Shown: positions 1-10,425 of the stretch, one piece after another
Layout: every line of letters starts with the position of its first letter
How positions within the stretch are numbered: position 1 is the first letter of the stretch
Assembly (NCBI GenBank): GCA_024036415.1
Contig: JAMWET010000814.1
Span: forward strand, 276,001-340,000
DNA from: Prochilodus magdalenae
Lineage: Eukaryota > Chordata > Actinopteri > Characiformes > Prochilodontidae
Length of the DNA: 64,000 nt
Direction of reading: 5' to 3'
Translations under genes and position numbers: made by a program
The notes under the pieces: generated by a model
What the model was told of the DNA's origin: nothing
What the model saw: only the letters and a program-made list of their open reading frames with translations
Database searches by the model: none

Positions 1-330
1 GTTCCATTAATAGTTTTCTTTTGGTTCTCAGAATGTTATTTCTGAAACTAGCAGAGCGTTCTCTAAAAGCATCCCGTCTCCTCAGGATCTCAGGAACACC
101 CAGTAAACATTTTCTGTTGCGCTGAGAAATTATGTTATCGTGTAAAATAACCTGTATCCCCAAGAACATCCTCAGAACTTATCATATAGAACATCATATG
201 AACGTTGCGGTTAAAGCGTTATGTCTGTGCCTTAAATTATCTGACAGTATTGACTTTTTTTTAGAACTTTATTAGAACTTGCAGGGAACGTTAGCCAAAT
301 GTCTGGAAACTTTAAAAGGATTTTCCATAA
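1..330. repeat. Dispersed repeat rich in 'gaac..ttc' words, copy 1
   Basis: This stretch is related to 11,385-11,745: both hold a run close to agttttcttttggttc followed by 'cagaa..tttctgaa', and both end with 'actt.attagaactt..ggg'. Both are dense in 'agaacatcctcagaac'-like words. The two diverged copies show an interspersed repeat. No coding capacity or clear terminal repeats are visible, and I cannot name the family. Confidence 0.5.
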
Positions 331-504
331 CGTGTTTTTGAAATACATATATATATATAATGATTTACCGAATTATAAAAAGAAAACGGTGATTGTACAA
401 AGAAATGTCAGTGATGTATTATTATGATTATTTATTATTATTATTATTAGACTATTAGTTGTTATAGTAGTTGTGGCTGTTAATATTTTTGTGTTACTGC
501 TGAA

Positions 505-1025
505 TTTGACAGTGCTGGTTATATTATATACATTATTATATACAGTGCTGGTTATATTATATACATTATTATATACGGTGCTGTTTATATTATATATATA
601 TTATTATATACAGTGCTGGTTATATTATATATATTATTATATACAGTGCTGGTTATATTATATATATACATTATTATATACAGTGCTGGTTATATAATAT
701 ATATACATTATTATATACAGTGCTGGTTATATTATGTATATATATTATTATATACAGTGCTGGTTATATTATATATATATATATTATTATATACAGTGCT
801 GTTTATATTATATATATATATATATTATTATATATAGTGCTGGTTATATTATATATATATATTATTATATACAGTGCTGGTTATATTATATATATAATTA
901 TATACAGTGCTGGTTATATTATATATACATTATTATATACAGTGCTGGTTATATTATATATATAATTATATACAGTACTGGTTATATTATATACATTATG
1001 ATATACAGTGCTGGTTATATTACTG
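505..1025. repeat. AT-rich minisatellite, unit about 32 bp
   Basis: About 15 tandem copies of a unit with core acagtgctggttatattat followed by a variable TA stretch and 'attattat'. Unit length varies through the TA stretch. Tyr/Ile/Leu-rich open frames across it follow from the low-complexity composition and are not genes. A short ATT run precedes it at 418-448. Confidence 0.9.
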
Positions 1026-1540
1026 TGTTACTAACTATTTATTATGATTACTGTTACTAGGTAATAATAGTATTAGTAAATATATTAGTGTTAGTGTTAG
1101 TAATGGTCTATTTATCATTAATACTATTTACTATACTATTTTACTATTTTATTGCTGCTGATATTTTTTTTTTTATTAAATGCTGTTTATATATTTATTT
1201 TTATTATTGAGTAATTGCTATTATTGTAGTTAACGTTGCTGCTGCTGCTTCCAGTGATGATGATGTTGATAATCTATTTTTTTATAAGTGTATTGTAGGC
1301 GTTCACTCCATTTCACTGTAAAGATAATCAGTATGGATATTTTAACTTACTGGAGTAAGTAACCTGGCTGCTTTAAAAAAATGTTGAATTTATTGAGCGT
1401 CTAATAGTTAACAGAACAATAACATGTTTTACACTCTGAAGTTGAAGTCATGAAGTTAAATCGACCGGGTTATTAAAACACTGACTGGTTGGCTTTTCAC
1501 AGAGCTTTGGTTCTGGTTCTGTCTTATTGGGTTTCCCTCC
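1026..1540. other. AT-rich spacer
   Basis: No gene or mobile element recognised. It has short ATT/TTA runs and a short GCT/GAT run near 1230. It would be the start of intron 1 of the minus-strand gene whose first exon ends at 1547. Confidence 0.5.
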
Positions 1541-1546
1541 ACTCAC

Positions 1547-1832
1547 CCTCCGAGCTGTCGTGGTAAAAGGCACTCTTGCTGCTCGCTGTTAAGCTCCTGC
1601 GCTCCTCCTGAGCGCTCGGTGCGTATTTGCTGTGCTTGGCTGGAGAGGAGCGGCTCAGGGGGAAGTCCGGCATGAATCCAGGCCTCAGAGGGAGACCCTC
1701 ACAGGGGAAGAACGAGCCCGAGCCCGAGGAGGAAGAGGAGGACGAGGAGGAAGGCTCCAAGGCCGAGGCTGGCTCCGGAGTGCTGCGGTGAGGAGGAGAA
1801 GAGAAAGGCAGACAGCTGGAGTCCGAGTCCAT
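1547..1832 (-). CDS. First coding exon of an unidentified protein gene (partial)
   Basis: I do not recognise the protein. On the minus strand an ATG at 1832 sits in a strong Kozak context (gcgccATGg) and opens 95 complete codons plus one base. The frame runs to a consensus donor GAGG|GTGAGT with the intron starting at 1546. The peptide begins MDSDSSCLPFSS, has a nine-serine run near residues 29-37 followed by GSGSFFP, then a Pro/Arg/Ser-rich stretch (LPLRPGFMPDFPLS) and ends in HDSSE before the split codon. No signal peptide or membrane segment is seen; the low-complexity acidic/serine N-terminus suits a nuclear or cytoplasmic regulatory protein, which is only a guess. Upstream, to the right, is a CpG- and CT/GA-rich leader typical of vertebrate promoters. 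Remaining exons must lie left of position 1. An overlapping plus-strand frame exists but has no comparable start or splice context. Confidence 0.6.
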
Positions 1833-2350
1833 GGCGCACACGGAAGAGCAGCGCGCGGGGAAGAGAGATGGAGGGAGCGCGCAGAGAGAGAGAGAGAGAG
1901 CGAGGGAGAGAGAGAGAGAAGATCATTTGCTTTTTTTTCTCTCTCTCTCTCTGTCTCTCTCACTCACTCCACTTCTCCATTTCGAGGAGTGGGTGGGATT
2001 TAGGAGATCAGAAACAAAGAGCCGTGAAACAAGGGAGAGGGGGCGGCCGGGGTGCGGGGGGTTCTGATCCAATCCGCCAGGAATCCAATCACGTGTAGAT
2101 CCTGCTGTCTGTCCGTTAACTGTTTAATTCCTCCGCCGTATTCAAGCAGACAGCGTGTATCAGGAGGTTCACCCGGGGTGGGGCGTTTGAGGGGGCTACA
2201 GCGCAGAGAGAGGTTTAACCGGGGGGGCTAACAGCGCAGAGAGCTGACACTTATCCCCACCTGGAAAGCGAAGCTGCGTTGCAGACCCTGAGCAGAGGAG
2301 AGACTAGAGCGCAGCTCTCCTCACCTCTGATCTGAGGAGTCAGGGCGAGG
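1833..2350 (-). promoter_or_regulatory. CpG-rich promoter and 5' leader of the 1547-1832 exon
   Basis: CpG density is high here against an AT-rich background. A GA run (1884-1922) and a CT run (1938-1965) flank a T-rich core. GC-box-like words occur around 2040 (gggggcggccgggg) and 2178 (ggggcgtttga). No TATA box is evident, as usual for CpG-island promoters. The transcription start cannot be placed from sequence alone. Confidence 0.5.
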
Positions 2351-2754
2351 CCGAGCTGCTGCTGAACCAGATGAACACCTCAGAGCTCCGTTACTGCTGG
2401 TACTCAGGAGAATACAGATACTCAACCAGAACCAGAACATGACGGACTGTAGTTCATTATAACTCATCTGTCCTCCACTGCCACTGCAGACCCTAAGGTA
2501 AAGCCCTGCAAGCGCGTGAAGGGGCTTTACACTGCGCTGTAAACGATCAATACAGCTAATACAGCTTGTAACACGTTATAAGGAATGATTCAGCACTGAA
2601 GACCTGTTATAACAAGCCCTACAGTATCCAGCCTGATGGGCCTGAAGGTGAACTAGCGGTGACAACAATGATTTTAAATTGTATCATTTAGAATGTTAAT
2701 GTTATTACCCTGTCTGTTCTGAGCATGTATCTACAAGCAGATGTATTGGTAAGA
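2351..2754. other. Unique DNA upstream of promoter block
   Basis: Moderate GC to about 2530, then AT-rich. No ORF, repeat or splice-flanked segment stands out. Confidence 0.4.
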
Positions 2755-2756
2755 AC

Positions 2757-2789
<33 letters not shown>
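2755..2789. repeat. (ATT)n microsatellite
   Basis: About eleven uninterrupted ATT triplets. Confidence 0.95.
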
Positions 2790-2790
<1 letters not shown>

Positions 2791-3071
2791 ATTTCCCCCA
2801 TTATTACATAAAGACACAAACACACACACCCAAAGTTTGATGCCTTTTTATAACGATATTTTTTGGTAATATTGAATAACGGACGCCAATTATCGATATT
2901 TAATTTTAATATAAATTGTTGTTACTAGAATAATACAAAGGGTATAAAATAAAATATTATAATAATATAATCTTCATACGTTTATATGCTTATTATAGTA
3001 TACAGTACATTACATATAGTATATGATGTTATTATTATGTCTAACCCTATTTGTTACAGTATGTGTATATA

Positions 3072-3073
<2 letters not shown>
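2790..3073. other. AT-rich spacer
   Basis: Nothing recognised; no ORF of note. Confidence 0.5.
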
Positions 3074-3111
<38 letters not shown>

Positions 3112-3125
3112 CACACACACACACA
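3074..3125. repeat. (TA)n(CA)n compound microsatellite
   Basis: A TA run changes directly into an ACAC run. Confidence 0.95.
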
Positions 3126-3189
3126 AGTGAAACTTTGGTTTCACTTAGATTTAACTTTTTTCATACAATTAAGGTAATACATCAACACT

Positions 3190-4010
3190 GAATATACACA
3201 CATACTGAATATACTCACTGAATGAATATGCTCACATAATGAATATACTCACTTACTGAATATACTCACTGAATATACTCACTTACTGAATATACTCACT
3301 TAATGAATATACTCACTCAATAAATATACACACATAATGAATATGCTCACTTACTGAATATACTCACTTAGTGAATATACTCACTTACTGAATATACTCA
3401 CTGAATATACTCAATTAATGAATATACACACTTACTGAATATACTCACTTACTGAATATACTCAATTAATGAATATACACACTTACTGAATATACTCACT
3501 TACTGAATATACTCACTTACTGAATATACTCACTTACTGAATATACTCAATTAATGAATATACACACTTACTGAATATACTCACTACCTGAATATACTCA
3601 CTTACTGAATATACTCACTACCTGAATATACTCACTTACTGAATATACTCACTGAATATACTCACTTAATGAATATACACACTTACTGAATATACTCACT
3701 ACCTGAATATGCTCACTTACTGAATATACTCACTACCTGAATATACTCACTACCTGAATATACTCACTACCTGAATATGCTCACTTACTGAATATGCTCA
3801 CTACCTGAATATACTCACTACCTGAATATACTCACTACCTGAATATACTCACTTACTGAATACACTCACTTAATGAATATACTCACTTACTGAATGTACT
3901 CACTTAATGAATACACTTACTTACTGAATGTACTCACTTACTGAATATACTCACTACCTGAATATACTCACTTACTGAATATACTCACTTACTGAATATA
4001 CTCAATTACC
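3190..4010. repeat. 17-bp minisatellite
   Basis: Tandem units of tgaatatactcacttac, with variants in the last bases (aattaa, acaca, actacc) and occasional shortened units. There are roughly 45-50 units over about 820 bp. Both strands contain stops, so it is non-coding. Confidence 0.95.
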
Positions 4011-4559
4011 TAATCCTTCAATTCTTTGAGTAAAATATCAGTTAATTTGTCCTAAAGTAAGTGAACGTGTTTGTAGTAAAGTGTGCTGTCACCACTGTAT
4101 TTAATGAGCCAATGAGATGATGAATAAACACATTCAGTACAGATTGTTAAATAACTCCGTGACTGTCTTGAATCTGGACATTCAATCATAACTGTTAAAT
4201 CTGTCCAAACAAATACAGTCTCTCCAATGTGGAGGAGCAACAGGACGGGTTTGTTTTCTTACTGTTCAGAACTCAAGATGTTGGTTCTTCATCTGAGACA
4301 CGTGAACGAACCTCTTATAGCTCAGTCAAAACATCGCATCAGTCCGCAGCACGTTTACCGCTTGTTGTGTTTTCATAGTTACAGCGGGACAATAGGGGAG
4401 TTTAAACTCAGCACCGGGATACTGGTCAGTTCATATTGATTGGCACGCAGACATACGAGTGGAGCAGCTCCATCAGCGCCGTCTGCTCTGCATAAACCAA
4501 ATACACAACACGTCCAAATGCTTGTTTCTAATTACGCCCTTCTTATTCCAATTTTCCGT
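4011..4559. other. Unique DNA between minisatellite and CpG block
   Basis: Short open frames on both strands resemble no protein I know and lack splice or start support. No repeat recognised. Confidence 0.4.
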
Positions 4560-5160
4560 TCCACCTTAAATGCTGCCGCGGAATGTACCTTCTGCACCAC
4601 TTAAGGTGGAACAGGAACCTGGAACGAGACGCTTCGGGATACGAGGCCAACTGCAGCTTCACGCAGGACGAAGCGCACCGGCTCGCTCACCTTCCACCAC
4701 TGCACGCGCACGCGCGCAGACGGGCGCGCGGGCGCACGAGCTCACAGCTCCTTCTGTTCCTATACGGAAACTCAAAACTGTTGATCCTGACGTGGCAGCG
4801 CCAATCTGCGCGGGCGATCTGTAAACACGGGGCACTTACAGCGCTTTCACTGGGTTTGAAGACTCTCCTGGAATCTCTCTGGATGCCCGTAAGGCCACAC
4901 GGAGCCTGACTGACGGACAAGTGTGTAAACACCGGCTCCATTTGGTAGACTCAGCGCACATAAGAGCCATTTCATACCGAGCTGAACAGCCCTAAAACAA
5001 CCCTCCAGAACGGCGTGTCACCTCCAGCGGCCCAGTGCTGCTGCAGCTCCGCTCACTCACTGCTGCGCTGATGGAGCACGACTGACCGTAGAGCAACCCT
5101 CAGAGCCTACAGAGCCCATACAGAGACTTCTGGAGACCCGTCCACAGCCCCAGGTGTCCT
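4560..5160. promoter_or_regulatory. Second CpG-rich block, possible alternative promoter
   Basis: CpG is dense, especially at 4700-4740 (repeated cgcgc words) and 4790-4820, in otherwise AT-rich DNA. A CRE-like tgacgtgg occurs at about 4790. On the minus strand a donor (GGAAG|GTGAGC) lies at 4691/4690, oriented like the 1547-1832 exon about 3 kb downstream. This suits an alternative upstream promoter of the same gene; methylation-protected intergenic DNA is another possibility. Confidence 0.4.
4691..4941 (-). other. Candidate alternative 5' exon
   Basis: Starting at an ATG at 4941 (minus strand) the frame stays open for 83 complete codons and runs exactly into the donor GGAAG|GTGAGC, where the next intronic triplet would be a stop. 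The peptide is Arg/Cys-rich at its end (RARLRACACSGG) and matches nothing I know. The segment could equally be an untranslated first exon. Its coding status is doubtful; the splice donor and CpG context are the main support. Confidence 0.3.
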
Positions 5161-5168
5161 ACAAGATA

Positions 5169-5191
5169 CTGGATGGATGGATAGATGGATG

Positions 5192-5258
<67 letters not shown>
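5169..5258. repeat. (GATA)n/(GGAT)n microsatellite
   Basis: Mixed GGAT/GATA units pass into an uninterrupted GATA run of about 17 units. Confidence 0.95.
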
Positions 5259-6570
5259 GTTACAGAATTAAATAAATTCTGTCTCTTAAAAACTGTTTAT
5301 TTAAGAATAAAATTAAAGAAGGAATTAAATAAGAAAGAAATAAAATTCCAAAAAATGAATATGATTAGAGATGCCTAAAGAGCACACGGTGCGGAAATTC
5401 ATAAATTCAAAACTGAGCTCCTTAATAAAGAGGATACATGATTAAATAAACAAACAACAAAGTTTTTAATTATTAAAAGTATCTAAAATTATATTAGAAA
5501 ATTTGTGATTATATTATATTAGTGATTTTGGCTATTCGCTGTAATAAGTAATGTGTAATGTGACAGACAGATGGATAGATAGACATAAAAAACAATAGAT
5601 CAATAAATAAAAATGAAAAAGTTGACATTAAAATGAACAAATTATTATGAACACTTTAAGAATAGGAATTACGTAAACATTAATATTTAATAAATGCATT
5701 TTAAAAATGATGACATTTTAGAGGTACTTAAAAGCACCAGGTGCTAAAATTCAGGTAAGTAGTGCTGATCACTTTAATAAGTCATTAATAAACAGACAAA
5801 TAAATAAATAAAATGTATTTTGACGTAAAAATAAGTATATACAAATACATTCACAAGAAAAATCAAATAAACATTAAAATAAAAGATTATATAATTAATG
5901 AAGTTATATACAATATTATTTAAAGAATGTGGAATTAGAGAGACATAAACAGCATATATATATATATATATATATAATTGCGTCAGAATCTTAAAATAAA
6001 ATAATAAAATCATGAAAAACAAGGACGCAGCGTCCTTTTACATTAAGTGACACTGAAATGAAATTAGGACATGGTATTTTGACCTGGGCGCATGACTCAC
6101 GGGAGAAACAGGGAGAAACAGACCCAACCAGCTCGCTTAACCAGCTCGCGCTAACCGGCTGAGAGGAGGATTTCTGAAGGCTGTCGTTCATTAGAGTGAC
6201 CCAGAAAAGAGCAGCAGCAGCTCCGCAGAGATTAAAAAGACATGACCGGAGAACCCAATTAATCAGCTGCATGACTTCCATTAGGGTGTAATAGGAGAGG
6301 TGAAAACACAGATACCAGTGAGCTCTGTAGCACTGCCAGGTACGACAAACCAGGCGAACAGACCTGTTTACCGATGTACTGTTCGGTAGAGCCGCGGCAC
6401 TGACTGTGGCTTCGGAGCTGCGTCTGTTCCCTCTTCGAAATACGGGAGCTATAAAATGGTTAATCACCAAAAACACTTATTTTTTGTTAGTGAGATGTTT
6501 TAAAGGAACTTCTATAAACCACTGATAGAGTTTAGTGTGTCTTTCTCTTTTAATACTCAGAACACTAACT
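5259..6570. other. AT-rich unique DNA, then a GC-richer segment
   Basis: 5259-5990 is very AT-rich, with a short TA run at 5956-5977. 6000-6480 is more balanced and holds homeodomain-like words (attaatcagctgcatgac, ccattagg). A 161-codon minus-strand frame (5991-6476) has no recognisable domain and is not called. The segment could hold a regulatory element. Confidence 0.35.
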
Positions 6571-7706
6571 TTCACACTAGCAGGCGACAGAGCGACAAGC
6601 GGCCAGTCACTTCCTATGGGAGCCATTTGTAGCCGCGAGTTACCTATAAGCGGAAAGCAACCAATCGAGATGAGAGTTTCTCTCGTTTATGCAAATGAGT
6701 TATGACGCGGTGAGGCGATATTGTAAACGATTGGCTCCTACAAATTCTCCGGACCAATCATAGACACGGGGGTCCGAAGTCCCGGTCCTGCTATCTGAAC
6801 TTTTAGGCCCTACCAGCATGTCGTTCCTATTATCAAAAGAGCGGTGGTCAACATGGAGGAGAAGCTCATAACCGCGTCTTTCTTCTTGTTTTCTATTTTC
6901 TATATACATACTTAAAGAAAAGTGAAGGGTGAAAGAAAGTGGTAGATATTGTTGGTGTCTCCAGTAAGTTAGGACACCGGAAAGGTAGCTAGGTTAGCAG
7001 GCATGCTAACCGGCCAATTAAAGTACCCACGAATGTAAGCTCCGCTTCCTGGATCTTTTACGCGCCCATACGCGAGCGGCCTTAAAGCGACTTGTCGCCT
7101 GCTCATGTGACAGCGACAAGCTGCAGGTCATTCCCTGTGGGAGTCGATTTGTAGCAACAGATCAGCAAGCGACAAGTCGATTTGAGGTTTTAACGATTTT
7201 ATGCAAATTAGTTATAACGAGGTGGCTCGGGCTTGTAAATGATTGGCTCCAACAAATTCTCCGGACCAATCGTAGACAAGTGGGTCCGAGGTCCCCCGCT
7301 CCTGCTGTCTGAACTTTTAGTTCCTATCAGCATTTCGTTCCTATTGTCAGCAGCGTGGTGGCAAACATAAAGAAAAGCTTACGACTGTTGTTCCTTCTTT
7401 TTCCATTTTATGTGATGGGTGCAAAAATGAAGAGTAGATGAAAGCTTTTGGTGTCTCTGGGGAGTTAAACAGAATAGCTAGCTAGCTAGATTAGCCAGGA
7501 TGCTAACCGGCCAATATCAGTGGTCACGAAGGCCAGCAGTTCGCTTCCATACAAATTCATTCGTCGATAATAATAGAAGCTTTAAAAACTTGCTAGCTTT
7601 TGCTAGACTTTGTACACGCCTACACATGACAAGGTAAGCAGTACCCAACCCACCCACTAGAGACAAACTTGGGGCGACGAAAGCGACTAGTCGCCTGCTG
7701 GTGTGA
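6571..7706. mobile_element. Tandem dimer of a MITE-like DNA transposon
   Basis: Left terminus is ttcacactagcaggcgac (6571), right terminus gcgactagtcgcctgctggt ending at 7706, and a third copy of the terminal word (gcgacttgtcgcctgctcat) lies at the midpoint near 7087-7111. The halves are diverged direct repeats: both hold 'tgattggctc..acaaattctccggaccaatc' and 'ctgctatctgaacttttag'-like words. A flanking 4-bp duplication (ACTT) is plausible. The first half contains an ATG start reading MEEKLITA, like the opening of MADF-type proteins carried by some PIF/Harbinger elements, but superfamily assignment is not secure. Confidence 0.6.
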
Positions 7707-8299
7707 ACTTACGTACTTTATTTGTGGCTTGCATAGTTATACCATATGACCCATACGTCCTGAAGGGGTTAACTTATAAACCCAATTCCCAGGTGTATGT
7801 CATCTCTGTAGTTTAAACCTTTAATGACTTATGCAGCACATGGTAGAGCCATGCAAACTGCCTATGAAGTACAGGCCTAGTGTTCTACGGGTTAAAGCCA
7901 CACATCACACCTAAAGCCAAAACTAAGATGGTCTTAATTCAGTTAAATCAACCAGTTAAGTATTAAGTCAGATTAAGGACACACAAAGAATCAGTCTTTT
8001 TTGAAGAACTGCAGTACTGACGTTTGTTAGCCCTACTCATTTCTTTGTGGGCTGATTTTAGTCTAGAATAATAGGCTAAAGCTCGAAAATGCCAGGATGT
8101 GAGCCGAGCACAGCAGAGCAGGTCTGGAGTTCAAGCAATAGAATGAAATCTAGCAGAAAACACAGGGATTTACAGACTAAACTACAAGGGACATGTAAGA
8201 CAGGGGTATTTATAAAGAAGTGTAGAAATGATCATCGGCAGGAAAACAACGGCCTGACAGGCATGACAATGAAAGCAGGCGGTTAGAAAGCGCTGCATG
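7707..8299. other. Unique DNA
   Basis: No repeat or gene recognised. Short plus-strand frames lack support. Confidence 0.4.
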
Positions 8300-8640
8300 C
8301 TCACGAACTGAGAAGCATCTGTGCGCTGTTGGCGCGAGCAGTAAAGTGACTCAGAGCACACAAAGCGCATTTCCACTGTAGCCCGAGGTGATGGAGCGCT
8401 CTTGAAATCAAAACCCCGGCGGAGAGAATGCGCTCCAGAGGACGGGCGTGCTGAAATGTCACCGAGTTCCGCGCGGATGGCCGCAGGAGTGAGCATTTTT
8501 AGGAACACGTTGACACAACTGGCCTGCACACAACGGTATAAAACAGCCATATCATTGGCATCAAAGCTGGAGCAAAGAGAGCGGAGTCAGTGCCATTTGT
8601 CTGCAGGCTTCTCTGCTGCTGTGTGCCCAGTGGAATGAGG
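8300..8640 (+). promoter_or_regulatory. CpG-enriched segment with a TATA-like box
   Basis: Local CpG enrichment (8320-8500, e.g. ttggcgcgagcag, gttccgcgcggatgg) precedes tataaaa at 8537-8543 followed by GA-rich sequence. The order suits a small plus-strand promoter or an enhancer. No downstream coding exon is evident. Confidence 0.25.
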
Positions 8641-8802
8641 GGATGGGGTGAGGCCTTTATGTCCCAGTGAGGGATGCGCTCAAGATTTCAAGATTTAAAG
8701 ATCTGCTGTGTAGAAAAGCAAATGCAGACTGTCAGTACAAGTACAATAACCCTATGTAAATGTACAATACGAACTATTGTGTGCGTGTATAAATAAATAA
8801 AT

Positions 8803-8806
<4 letters not shown>

Positions 8807-8882
<76 letters not shown>
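8807..8882. repeat. (CA)n(TA)n microsatellite
   Basis: A short ACAC run leads into about 35 uninterrupted TA units. Confidence 0.95.
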
Positions 8883-8884
<2 letters not shown>

Positions 8885-8885
8885 A

Positions 8886-9026
8886 ACTCGGTAGACACCA
8901 TTGGCAGACGGCTGCACGACGCAGGGCTACATACACTCATATACACAGACACTCAGTAATCTTGCTTCCCAATAGTGTTACAGTCTGACACTTCCTTCTG
9001 GGTGCAGCCATTCCTTTGATGATGTG
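8886..9026 (+). mobile_element. Tc1/mariner relic family A, internally deleted
   Basis: Two blocks match the copy at 62,030-62,789. One is caccattggcagacggctgc (compare 'caccattggctgacggctgc' at 62,250); the other is the 3' terminal block (cttctgggtgcagccattcc then ttgatgatg). The central transposase region is missing and the (TA)n array abuts the left edge. Confidence 0.6.
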
Positions 9027-9034
9027 TGTGTTGT

Positions 9035-9390
9035 TCTGATGAAGATGACCAACACAATATGCAGCAGCAGATGAGCTATCTCTGACTCTACATTTACAAG
9101 GTGGACCAGTCAGGTAGGAGTGTCTAACAGAGTGGACAGTGATTGGACACAGTGTTTACTCTCCACCATGTCAATGTCACTGCAGTGCTAAGAAAAATCA
9201 CCAACCCACATAATACCTTCTCTGTGGTGGTCCTGAGGGGGTCCTGAGCATTGAAGTACAGGGTAACAAAGTATATCGAGAATCAGATGAACTACAGTCG
9301 GTAAAAGATCTACAAAGTGCCCCTATATGGTCAGTAGAGCTGATAAAATGGACAATGAGTGTAGATACAAGGAGGAGGTTTTGTTATTCT
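9035..9390. mobile_element. Half of a hairpin-type fish DNA transposon
   Basis: It contains words typical of an abundant long-palindrome repeat in fish: 'gtcactgcagtgct', 'ccacataataccttctctgt', 'gtggtcctgagggggtcctg', and the terminus 'gagctgataaaatggacaat' with 'gagtgtagatacaaggagg'. Only one arm is present. The same family occurs at 49,322-50,020 with both arms. Confidence 0.65.
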
Positions 9391-9599
9391 GATATGACTG
9401 TGTTTATATAGCAAGCTTCAGCGAATTTCAGAAGCTCTTTTCTGAGGATTACATATGAGTTAGTAAGAAAACTAAGTGCAATTTCCAAAAACATTGTTGA
9501 AAGAGCTAAAGTAAAAATACACCATCAAAACCACAGTTGACACCATCAGATAGACAGCAGCTTTTCATCACTGAGAGAGATCAGACTTTACTCTTACTT

Positions 9600-9885
9600 C
9601 ATCCTTCCACTCTAAAGACACCTCAACACTAAGAATCTGAAAGGATATGTAGCTGTTCAGAACGCTGTTACTGAGAAACAGACACAAAACTAAGCAAAGA
9701 AGCTGCTGGGGTTCTCTGAACAATGGGCTGACCACCCCATAGTCCAGACCTTAACATCACAGAATGTTTTTGGGGACCATAAGAAACAGACCACGTAGGT
9801 GTGGAAAAATCTCTCTGCACTTTACTTTGTAAAACAAGTCCATTAAAAAGAATGGACGATCTAAAAATGGACACAATAAATGGTG
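9600..9885 (+). mobile_element. Tc1/mariner relic family B
   Basis: A decayed transposase C-terminus: 'EQWADHPIVQTLTSQNVFGD' occupies the place of the usual 'PPRSPDLNITE.VWD' block around the last catalytic residue. The upstream sequence (gctgttactgagaaacagac, aagaagctgctgg) is shared with 26,630-26,700. Frameshifts and stops leave no function. Confidence 0.45.
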
Positions 9886-9899
9886 ATCAAATATTATTT

Positions 9900-10425
9900 A
9901 CTTGTTGATGCGGATGTCCAAAGAGGCCATAGGGTTGTTATAATTTGCTGGATTGTTATCTTGAGTTTTTTGAGATCACACCTTATTTTCTTGTGATCTC
10001 AAGATAACAGTCCAGCACATTCTAACAACCCCAAGGCCTCTGTGGATTTCTTATTTTGAATAACGTATTTTGAGATCACAAGAAAAATATAGATCACATA
10101 GCCCAAGCCTTTTTTTGAGGTCACAGCTTATGTTTTCTTGTGATCTCAGAATAATCTTGAGAAACCAGCTTTTGTTATATGAGCTCAAGGCAACAGTCCA
10201 GCAACTAATGACAACTTATGTCCTCTACGGAGTCTTATTTTGAATATTGTATCTTGAGATCATGAGAAAAATATAGAACGTATAACCAAAGCTTTTTCTT
10301 AAGATCACAACTCATTTTTAGTGTAAAGTTGTGATCTCGAGAAAGCAACTTCATCACAAGACATTTAGTTCGGAACAGTCCAGACAACGATAACTGCCCC
10401 ATGACCTCACTGGACTTCTATATGT
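9900..10425. repeat. Complex repeat of 'ttgtgatctcaagataac' type
   Basis: Three related sub-units of about 170-180 bp each hold 'gagatcaca' or its reverse complement, 'aacagtccagca' and 'gcctctgtgg..tcttattttgaata'. Direct and inverted words alternate, so single strands could fold. Family not named. Confidence 0.55.

Noticed and set aside
473..1060. Tyr/Ile/Leu-rich 'membrane peptide' frames
   Set aside because: AT-rich minisatellite; all frames are low-complexity and overlapping.
3190..4010. CRISPR-like array
   Set aside because: Direct tandem units without unique spacers; eukaryotic minisatellite.
5991..6476. 161-codon minus-strand frame
   Set aside because: No recognisable domain, start context, splice or conservation evidence; length is possible by chance in a 64-kb window.
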